A stretch of DNA of 8,104 nt from Thalassolituus sp. (GTDB taxonomy: Bacteria > Pseudomonadota > Gammaproteobacteria > Pseudomonadales > Oceanobacteraceae), in assembly GCA_029212275.1 (NCBI GenBank), contig JARGOI010000009.1, positions 12,033-20,136 on the forward strand, in the 5' to 3' direction. The first letter of the stretch is position 1. The number at the start of each line of letters is the position of its first letter. The position numbers and the translations under genes were made by a program. Shown here piece after piece: positions 1 through 5,430 of the stretch. The notes beneath the pieces are model-generated. The model had not been told where the DNA came from. It worked only from the letters and a program-made list of their open reading frames with translations, and ran no database searches.

Positions 1-17
1 AGGATTAGGTGTCTTCT

Positions 18-2036
18 ATGCCCCGCTTAATGCACACCCGCTGTGCTCTGTTTATCGGTCTTTCTTCCATCGGTTTGGCAACCACCACCTTTGCTGCTAA
101 TGAGATAACTACCGTTGATACTCCAATCAATACCCCTATTGATACCATCTTTGAACCTCTTGCTAGCGAGTCTGCCGCCACCAAAGCTGCTGAGAATAAA
201 AGATTTGCCGCTGCTTTGACTGCCGCGCGAAATGGTAACTGGAGTGCGGTGCCTGATAACCTCGATAGTCATGTATTAGCTCCTTATATTGAATATCATC
301 GTCTGCGTTCGTCGCTTCCGCAGTTGTCAATGTCCCAATTCTTGGAGTTTGAAAAAAAATATTCCGAAACGCCATTACCCAATTGGTTGCGCAGCAGCGC
401 TTTGCGAGCGTATGGCAGAGCGCAAAAATGGGATGCCTTTTTGGCAATGAGTCCCGCGCTTCCCTACAGTGTTGAGAATAAATGTTACTTCTATCGTGCA
501 AAACTTAAGACCGACAAAGAATTAGCGTTCAGTGGTGGCAAGACCTTGTGGCTGCATGGCGCATCTCGCCCCGATGCCTGCGATCCCTTGTTTGATGCGA
601 TGATGGCAGAAAATCAGTTAGATGATGATCTTATCTGGCAGCGTATGGAATTGGCCTTGGCGTCTGGCAATACCAACATTGTCCTCTTTTTAGAAAGAAA
701 ATTAGAGCAGGAATCTTGGAAAAAAAGCCTGTCTTATTTAGAAACCATCATTAAAAAACCGACCGTTATTGCTGGTTTACCCGAGTTATCGGTCAGCGAA
801 CAAACACGCACACCCAGGTTTGCGTACTCCGCGATGATGTATCTAGCTAACGAAAACACCTTAGAAGCAGCGCGCTTATGGCCACAATACCAACAGAAAT
901 TTAACTTCTCACTTTCGCAAATAGAAAATATTGAAGATGTACTGCTGCGTTATATCTATCTTCTGCCAGAGGATCAGTTGCGAGATACTATCCATCCAAT
1001 TTTAGAGAGACGCGAGAATGCCAAAGATTTCGAATTTGTGTTGCGTAACGCAATCAAAGAAAGTGACTGGGATGCAATTCTGAAGTGGACCGCAAAAGTC
1101 GGTGGGACGGATGCCTTAGATAGCTATAACCAATATTGGCGTGCCCGAGCTCTGGAAAATAAAGAGCGTTTTGACGAAGCTCAAGAAGCCTACAAAGTGG
1201 CATCCGAGCAACGTAATTTTTATGGTTTTATGGCGGCCGAAAAATTGGGCCAGCCTTACGCCTTTAATAAAGATACGCGTTTAATCAGCGCGGAATCTCT
1301 GACGGAAGTCGGAGAGTCGCCTGCTATTCAGCGTATCAAGGCATTAATGGCCATAGATGAAAACTCTCTGGCATTGTCTGAATGGTATTTTATAATGCAA
1401 AAATACCCAGAAAAAGTACAAGTACTCGCTGAATATGCGCGCGTCAATGATTGGTACAATTTATCGATTAACGCCACCATACAAGGCAAACTCTGGGATT
1501 TTGTACCGCATCGTTTTCCTCTGGCGTTTCAAGATCAATTTAATCGTTGGGCAGAAAAAAGAAACGTTGATCCGTTATTGTTAATGGCCATTGCGCGTCG
1601 CGAAAGTGCTTTTAATCGCAATGCCATGTCGCATGTTGGTGCCCGTGGCTTAATGCAAGTCATGCCGGGCACTGCACGATTGATCGCAAAGCAATTGGAC
1701 GTGGAATACCGAGGTCCCGAACAACTATTCGATCAAGATTACAATATCAAGCTGGCTAGCCACTATGTACAAACGCTGTCAGAAAAATTCAATGGCAATT
1801 TAATTGCCGTTTTGGCGGGTTACAATGCTGGGCCAATGCGGGTTGATCGCTGGATTCAGACAAAATACGATTCCTATGATCAGTTTATAGAAAGCATCCC
1901 ATTTCGTGAAACACGCGAATACGTAAAAGCAGTACTGACTTATCGCGTTATTTTAGAACATGAAAATGGTGGGCAACGATTAGCATTGTTGGATCCAACA
2001 GAACGGTCGTTCCCTGAATATTATTCGCAAAATTAA
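18..2036 (+). CDS. slt: Soluble lytic murein transglycosylase (Slt70 family)
   Basis: Periplasmic enzyme that cleaves the MurNAc-GlcNAc bond of peptidoglycan non-hydrolytically, leaving 1,6-anhydro-MurNAc ends for wall turnover. The 672-residue protein is close to the size of E. coli Slt70. A signal peptide covers about residues 1-25 (basic start, hydrophobic stretch, cleavage near TTFA/AN). A long helical region follows (about 45-420) that fits the superhelical U domain, including the family-like LAPYIEYHRL segment, then a linker-type domain (about 430-495). The C-terminal SLT catalytic domain has the ARRESAF motif with probable catalytic Glu529, GLMQ at 544-547 and AGYNAGP at 600-606. I chose ATG at 18 because AGG at 7-9 gives an 8-nt spacing; an in-frame GTG at 9 is the alternative. 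The upstream promoter lies outside the window. Several A runs (near 353 and 720) do not break the frame. Family assignment is very secure. Confidence 0.96.
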   Translation: MPRLMHTRCALFIGLSSIGLATTTFAANEITTVDTPINTPIDTIFEPLASESAATKAAENKRFAAALTAARNGNWSAVPDNLDSHVLAPYIEYHRLRSSLPQLSMSQFLEFEKKYSETPLPNWLRSSALRAYGRAQKWDAFLAMSPALPYSVENKCYFYRAKLKTDKELAFSGGKTLWLHGASRPDACDPLFDAMMAENQLDDDLIWQRMELALASGNTNIVLFLERKLEQESWKKSLSYLETIIKKPTVIAGLPELSVSEQTRTPRFAYSAMMYLANENTLEAARLWPQYQQKFNFSLSQIENIEDVLLRYIYLLPEDQLRDTIHPILERRENAKDFEFVLRNAIKESDWDAILKWTAKVGGTDALDSYNQYWRARALENKERFDEAQEAYKVASEQRNFYGFMAAEKLGQPYAFNKDTRLISAESLTEVGESPAIQRIKALMAIDENSLALSEWYFIMQKYPEKVQVLAEYARVNDWYNLSINATIQGKLWDFVPHRFPLAFQDQFNRWAEKRNVDPLLLMAIARRESAFNRNAMSHVGARGLMQVMPGTARLIAKQLDVEYRGPEQLFDQDYNIKLASHYVQTLSEKFNGNLIAVLAGYNAGPMRVDRWIQTKYDSYDQFIESIPFRETREYVKAVLTYRVILEHENGGQRLALLDPTERSFPEYYSQN

Positions 2037-2045
2037 TGTCGTAGT

Positions 2046-2074
2046 TGAGGCTCTTAGTGCGTGTGAGAGCCTCA
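2046..2074 (+). repeat. Perfect 9-bp inverted repeat (RNA hairpin) just after slt
   Basis: TGAGGCTCT (2046-2054) and AGAGCCTCA (2066-2074) are exact reverse complements separated by 11 nt, starting 10 nt after the slt stop codon. No T-run follows, so it is not a classical Rho-independent terminator. The loop also contains AGTGC (2056-2060), which is complementary to GCACT (2075-2079) directly 3' of the stem, so a competing fold is possible. The likely role is an mRNA 3'-end stabiliser or processing structure for slt, or a weak terminator or attenuator before grxD. The inverted repeat is seen directly; the role is inferred. Confidence 0.6.
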
Positions 2075-2079
2075 GCACT

Positions 2080-2108
2080 GTTAGATGCACGCTGGGCTGT
2101 GTTAAACT
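2080..2108 (+). promoter_or_regulatory. Possible extended -10 promoter for grxD
   Basis: TG-T-TAAACT (2100-2108) resembles an extended -10 element (TGnTATAAT), with the -10 hexamer at 2103-2108 matching consensus at four of six positions. There is no good -35; the region around 2080-2086 (GTTAGAT) is a poor match, which an extended -10 could tolerate. Transcription would start near 2115, leaving a leader of about 30 nt before the grxD ATG. It is only a plausible candidate; read-through from slt is the alternative. Confidence 0.35.
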
Positions 2109-2143
2109 TTCATTTTTTAAAATTTCGAAGAGAGAGAGTATTT

Positions 2144-2464
2144 ATGGATATTATGGAGGTCATCAAAGACCAGATCGAGAGCAACAGTATCCTGCTGTAT
2201 ATGAAAGGTTCTCCTAATCAGCCATTGTGCGGCTTTTCTGCTCGTACGGTACAAGCCGTGATGGAGTGTGGACAAAAATTCGCTTTCGTCGACGTTCTGT
2301 CCAATCAAGAAGTTCGTACCCATTTACCGAAGTACGCAAACTGGCCGACCTTTCCACAGTTGTGGGTGAACGGTGAGTTGGTGGGTGGCTGTGACATCAT
2401 TACTGACATGCACGCCAAAGGTGAGTTAAAAGCTTTGCTCGATGAAGCAGCACCTGCTGAATAA
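2144..2464 (+). CDS. grxD: Monothiol glutaredoxin, CGFS type (Grx4/GrxD)
   Basis: Cytoplasmic CGFS glutaredoxin that binds a glutathione-ligated [2Fe-2S] cluster, usually as a dimer or with a BolA partner, and serves in Fe-S cluster delivery and iron homeostasis. The 106-residue protein matches the usual length of about 105-115. Visible landmarks are the MKGSP strand with Lys21, the active site CGFS at 29-32, WPTFPQLW (67-74) with cis-Pro71, and the glutathione-binding GGCDI (81-85). The ATG at 2144 is chosen because the protein then begins MDIMEVIKDQI, as in the family, and a purine-rich GAGAGAG stretch (about 2130-2138) lies just upstream. An in-frame upstream start at 2045 would add 33 unlike residues and read through the slt-grxD hairpin, so I reject it. 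The gene follows slt on the same strand and ends before a strong terminator. Confidence 0.96.
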   Translation: MDIMEVIKDQIESNSILLYMKGSPNQPLCGFSARTVQAVMECGQKFAFVDVLSNQEVRTHLPKYANWPTFPQLWVNGELVGGCDIITDMHAKGELKALLDEAAPAE

Positions 2465-2482
2465 TTCTCTATACAGAGATAT

Positions 2483-2510
2483 AAAAAAACCCGCTTTTGC
2501 GGGTTTTTTT
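2483..2510. terminator. Bidirectional Rho-independent terminator between grxD and pduO
   Basis: A7-CCCGC-TTTT-GCGGG-T7: the GC core (2490-2494 with 2499-2503) extends through A7 (2483-2489) pairing with T7 (2504-2510). A T-run follows the stem on either strand. It lies 19 nt after the grxD stop and about 50 nt beyond the pduO stop on the opposite strand, so one hairpin can end both convergent transcripts. Confidence 0.9.
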
Positions 2511-2561
2511 ATGGCAGCGGTTATTGTGGGAGCGGTTTTTATGGACAAAAAATCAGTCAGA

Positions 2562-3134
2562 CTATTTTTTACGGCGCGTTTGCCACAAGACTTCACTACC
2601 ACCGTCACGTCTTGCTAACGACCTTGCCATCACAAAAAACAAATCAGACAAACGATTGAGATATTGCAATCCCAAAGGATTGGCCTTGTCTTCGGTAGCG
2701 GAGGTTTCTCTATCAAGCAGCGCCACATAGGTACGCTCTGCTCGTCGAGCCACTGTGCGCGCCATGTGACAACGAGCTGCGGCTTCATTCCCGCCCGGTA
2801 AAATAAATTCTTTGATCGGTGGAAGGTCAGCGTTCAAGTCTTCTAATGCATCATCCAGTTGCAACACCATGTCGTCATTTAATGCGGTGTAGCCAGGCAT
2901 CGCCAGCTCACCGCCCAAATCGAATAAATCGTGTTGAATTTGACTCAATACGGTTTGTATTTCATCGTCTGTAGCCAATGCTGCCCTTAACATTCCGATC
3001 CATGAGTTTAGCTCGTCGATGTCTCCCATGCAGTCCACACGGGCATCGCTTTTGCGTAAGCGGCTGCCGTCACCTAAGCCGGTGCTGCCAGTATCGCCGG
3101 TACGCGTTACAATTTTGGATAAACGATTGCCCAT
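2562..3134 (-). CDS. pduO: Cob(I)yrinic acid a,c-diamide / cob(I)alamin adenosyltransferase, PduO type
   Basis: Transfers the 5'-deoxyadenosyl group of ATP to reduced cob(I)alamin to make the coenzyme adenosylcobalamin in the cytoplasm. The 190-residue protein shows the PduO/MMAB ATP-binding signature at its N-terminus (TRTGDTGSTGLGDGSR, residues 10-25), then DIDELNSWIG (38-47). It ends in the helical core with RTVARRAERTYVAL (126-139) and the YLNRLSDLFFVMAR segment (158-171), which are family hallmarks. It is unrelated to the CobA/BtuR family that makes the same product. The ATG at 3134 has GGAGAG about 6 nt upstream. Only 23 nt separate it from the btuB stop, so the two genes are probably co-transcribed and pduO is indirectly under the B12 riboswitch. 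The gene could equally be named cobO by some annotators; the PduO fold is the secure part. Confidence 0.94.
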   Translation of the reverse strand: MGNRLSKIVTRTGDTGSTGLGDGSRLRKSDARVDCMGDIDELNSWIGMLRAALATDDEIQTVLSQIQHDLFDLGGELAMPGYTALNDDMVLQLDDALEDLNADLPPIKEFILPGGNEAAARCHMARTVARRAERTYVALLDRETSATEDKANPLGLQYLNRLSDLFFVMARSLARRDGGSEVLWQTRRKK

Positions 3135-3157
3135 GTAAACTCTCCAATCAATTAAGG

Positions 3158-5011
3158 TTAAAAGTCGTAGCGACCAGTGATTTCTGCATAGCGACCACGG
3201 GCAGGGTAACCGAAAGCTGTTTCATAATCTTTGTTCGTTAGATTATCGACTTTTACCCCCACATTAAATGCGTCGCTGGCTTGATAATTCACCCCGGCAT
3301 TCAGCAGGAAATAGGCTGGTAAATCGGTGGTGAAGGAATTAAAGCTACTGTCAAAACCCACGTCTTTTGCTTGATCTCGATAAATACCTGCAATATGGGT
3401 TTCGAAGCGATTGATGTTCCATAATATATTGGCTTTGGTTGCTCGCACAGGAATACGCAGTATGGCTTCATTCGTATCGGTATTCACTGCTTCGGTCCAT
3501 TCTTGGCTTAACTCGGAGCGCCACTGGTTGCTCCAATCTTGTTGCCACTCAACGCTGGCAAAATTGACGTAGCTGTGACCGATATTTTCGCTTTGAAATG
3601 TCGCGTTATTATAAACAATTTGGTTACTGAATACGGCACGTTGACCACTGACGGTAATAGAGCCATTTTGATCAGCAAGGATCACTGGAATGTGATAATC
3701 CACCGTCCAAGTACGCGATCTTTCCACTTCTAATTCGGGGTTGGAAAAACCTGGGTAATATAAATCATCAAAGGTGGGCGCGCGAAATGCCGTGGCTTGT
3801 CCGAATGCTAAAGAATCACCGTTATCAAAAGTAATCTGAGCATTGGTATTGAATGACCAAAATTCACCGTAGTTGCTGTTGTCGTCATAGCGTGTCCCAG
3901 CTTCTAAAGCAATGGTGTCGTTATCAAAGCGATAGGCCAGCAATGCGCCTTTGTTTTGCTCGAATTCTTCATCGTATTCGATCGGACGGGTAGTGAGATT
4001 AGTGGTGCGTAGATCCGTACCGGAAATAATACTGTGGTGGTCGCTAAGATTCACAATCGCTGTAACTTCAGCGCTATCAATGCGCGACCCCGTTAATGCT
4101 TCACCGTTACTGCGAGTGGCGATATTGCCGTAACTCCAGCGTCTATCATAATTGCGACCTGCTTGCGCTTTCAAATTGAAGATGTCGGTATTTATGACAT
4201 AACCTAGGGTATAAGAACGGCTATCGTAGTCGGCTTGATCATAATAAAAATCGCTGTCGTATTGGTAATAGCCCTTGCTCATTTGCAAGTCAAAATTAAT
4301 CGCTTGAGCATCAGTGAGCGCAAGGCTTACGCCAGCATTTAAGCCATTTCGTTCATAGCCATCGGCGTCGTTACTGCTGTCATTTTCAAAATCATAGCCG
4401 GCACTGCTTTCGTGTACTGCCCCAGCATAGGCCGTGACATTATCCTGCTGTACTTGGCTACCCACAGAAATTTGACGAGTTTGATTGCTGCCCAGTGTGG
4501 CGCTGATACTGCTGCCACTGGCGTCTTTGCGCGTAATAATATTGATCACACCGCCTTGAGCATCGGCACCATAAATGGCACTGCGACTGCCTTTAATAAT
4601 TTCAATGCGCTCAATTTGCGCTAAAGGAATCAATTGGTATTGTGCGATGCCCGAGGTAGGGTCGTCAAAACGCTGGCCGTTCACCAAAAAAAGAATTTGT
4701 TTGCTGTTTAAACCACGAATACGCAAATTCGATAAGCTCACCGAACCGCCATTTTGAGAAAATTCAAAACCGGCTTTGGTCGACAGTAATTCAGCCAAAT
4801 TACCCGCCGCCGAACGTTCAATATCTGCGCGATTAAGTACTTCTATTTGCGCAGAATTTATCACTGGCGCAGCAACACGGTTGGCGGTGACCACTATTTC
4901 AGGAATGGGTTTTTGTGACTGATTGGTATTAGTATCAGATTCTGCCGCTATGGCCGAGAGTGATGCTAATACACTGATGGCCGCTGTAGCGCCCAATAAA
5001 AGGTGTTTCAT
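3158..5011 (-). CDS. btuB: TonB-dependent vitamin B12 outer-membrane receptor (BtuB-like)
   Basis: Outer-membrane 22-strand barrel with an N-terminal plug, importing cobalamin into the periplasm using TonB energy. The 617-residue protein compares with 614 for E. coli BtuB. There is a signal peptide (about 1-22, MKHLLLGATAAISVLASLSA), a TonB box in EIVVTANR (38-45), and a plug domain (about 45-165) with LRIRGLNSKQILFLVNGQR (96-114) and the ERIEIIKGSRSAIYGADAQGGVINI block (134-158). The barrel repeats end in RYDF, a typical terminal aromatic for BAM-dependent insertion. The ATG at 5011 has GGAG (5020-5017) 5 nt upstream. The frame stays open to a GTG at 5065, but that extension lacks signal-peptide character and lies in the leader. 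The assignment to B12 rather than another ligand rests on similarity and on the cobalamin riboswitch directly upstream; together these are strong. Confidence 0.94.
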   Translation of the reverse strand: MKHLLLGATAAISVLASLSAIAAESDTNTNQSQKPIPEIVVTANRVAAPVINSAQIEVLNRADIERSAAGNLAELLSTKAGFEFSQNGGSVSLSNLRIRGLNSKQILFLVNGQRFDDPTSGIAQYQLIPLAQIERIEIIKGSRSAIYGADAQGGVINIITRKDASGSSISATLGSNQTRQISVGSQVQQDNVTAYAGAVHESSAGYDFENDSSNDADGYERNGLNAGVSLALTDAQAINFDLQMSKGYYQYDSDFYYDQADYDSRSYTLGYVINTDIFNLKAQAGRNYDRRWSYGNIATRSNGEALTGSRIDSAEVTAIVNLSDHHSIISGTDLRTTNLTTRPIEYDEEFEQNKGALLAYRFDNDTIALEAGTRYDDNSNYGEFWSFNTNAQITFDNGDSLAFGQATAFRAPTFDDLYYPGFSNPELEVERSRTWTVDYHIPVILADQNGSITVSGQRAVFSNQIVYNNATFQSENIGHSYVNFASVEWQQDWSNQWRSELSQEWTEAVNTDTNEAILRIPVRATKANILWNINRFETHIAGIYRDQAKDVGFDSSFNSFTTDLPAYFLLNAGVNYQASDAFNVGVKVDNLTNKDYETAFGYPARGRYAEITGRYDF

Positions 5012-5018
5012 GTAAACT

Positions 5019-5041
5019 CCGAAAGGTAATAAACCATTCGG
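5019..5041 (-). promoter_or_regulatory. Hairpin sequestering the btuB Shine-Dalgarno site
   Basis: In the btuB mRNA, CCGAATGGT (5041-5033) can pair with ACCTTTCGG (5027-5019) around a TTATT loop, giving eight pairs of nine with one T-T mismatch. The last two G residues are the first two bases of the btuB Shine-Dalgarno GGAG (5020-5017), so the folded hairpin would hinder ribosome binding. The CTCC at 5052-5049 could also pair with GGAG. This looks like the translational end of a riboswitch expression platform. The pairing is seen in the sequence; the regulatory effect is inferred. Confidence 0.6.
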
Positions 5042-5059
5042 CGGGGAAGGAGGGAACCG

Positions 5060-5150
5060 GATCACGCCGCTAATATTGGAACAATACGAATTTTTTTAAT
5101 CGTAATTATGTAAACAGGAGCGGTGATCTAACGCCCGTATCGCCCACCGC
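5060..5150 (-). promoter_or_regulatory. Riboswitch expression platform with two competing stems
   Basis: Just after the aptamer, GCGGTG (5150-5145) pairs perfectly with CACCGC (5125-5120), closing a large loop that carries ACGGGCG. The same 3' strand, GATCACCGC (5128-5120), can instead pair with GCGGCGTGATC (5070-5060): six pairs, a 2-nt bulge, then three pairs. This longer stem encloses a small TACGA/TCGTA hairpin (5104-5100 with 5089-5085). The two folds exclude each other, as expected of a switching region. The CGGG in the first hairpin loop (5137-5134) could kiss CCCG in the aptamer (5294-5291), like the L5-L13 contact known for cobalamin riboswitches. Pairings are read from the sequence; the switching is inferred. 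Confidence 0.55.
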
Positions 5151-5170
5151 AATACTTGTCGTGACTGGAT

Positions 5171-5380
5171 GCAGGCCGGTATCCGGGCTGACGACCTGAG
5201 TAAATACTCGCTACTGATGCCTTCCCATGAATGTATAAAAATACATAATCACAGTGGCGTGTGTATCAGCAGTATGGTCGATCACCGTTGCGGGGGCAGC
5301 GTTGGAATGGTGTGAAATCACACGAACCAATCTTCCCGTTTAACTCAGGCATTCACTCACCGTGTTTGCCCAAGCACCTG
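5171..5380 (-). promoter_or_regulatory. Cobalamin (B12) riboswitch aptamer
   Basis: Leader RNA of the btuB-pduO operon that binds a cobalamin and lowers expression when B12 is plentiful. Read on the - strand, the conserved blocks occur in order: CAGGTGCTTG (5380-5371), GGGAA (5337-5333), GCTGCCCCCGCAACGGTGAT (5300-5281), GCCACTG (5258-5252), GGGAAGGC (5226-5219) and the B12 box CAGCCCGGATACCGGCCTGC (5190-5171). Supporting helices include GTGTG/CACAC (5323-5310), ATGTAT/ATACAT with a TTTT loop (5246-5231), CTGCTGAT with ATCAGTAG (5272-5265 with 5218-5211) and GAGT/ACTC (5209-5198). It is a complete canonical form, not degraded. Together with its promoter and expression platform it fills the gap of about 420 nt between the kinase stop and btuB. 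Confidence 0.95.
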
Positions 5381-5391
5381 AATCGCCGCGA

Positions 5392-5420
5392 AGATTACCT
5401 TGGTGATCTCTTTGGGTCAA
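5392..5420 (-). promoter_or_regulatory. Sigma70 promoter for riboswitch-btuB-pduO
   Basis: On the - strand, TTGACC (5420-5415, five of six matches to the -35) is followed after exactly 17 nt by TAATCT (5397-5392, positions 1, 2 and 6 of the -10). Transcription would start near 5385, a few nt before the first conserved aptamer block at 5380. It begins 10 nt after the kinase stop codon, so the B12 operon need not depend on kinase transcription, although no terminator separates them. Confidence 0.65.
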
Positions 5421-5430
5421 GGCGCTGCTG

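Noticed and set aside
345..365. A8 run in slt as a programmed frameshift site
   Set aside because: The main frame continues intact to a full-length, family-typical protein, and I see no product expected from a shifted frame.
2046..2079. H-type pseudoknot after slt
   Set aside because: The second pairing would need to span a 9-bp stem with no connecting bases, which is sterically implausible; the two pairings can only compete.
2045..2143. N-terminal extension of grxD by 33 codons
   Set aside because: It reads through the inverted repeat and the probable promoter and does not resemble a glutaredoxin; the family-like protein starts at the ATG at 2144.
3539..4757. Several 60-70 codon + strand open frames opposite btuB
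   Set aside because: They are antisense shadows of the btuB coding frame with no family resemblance or ribosome sites.
5012..5065. Upstream GTG start (5065) for btuB
   Set aside because: It would place a proline-rich non-signal sequence before a good signal peptide and lies in the expression platform; GGAG is correctly spaced for the ATG at 5011.
5085..5104. TACGA/TCGTA repeat around a T7 run as a terminator before btuB
   Set aside because: On the btuB transcript the run is A-rich and inside the loop, the stem is only 5 bp and no U-tract follows, so it does not resemble an intrinsic terminator.
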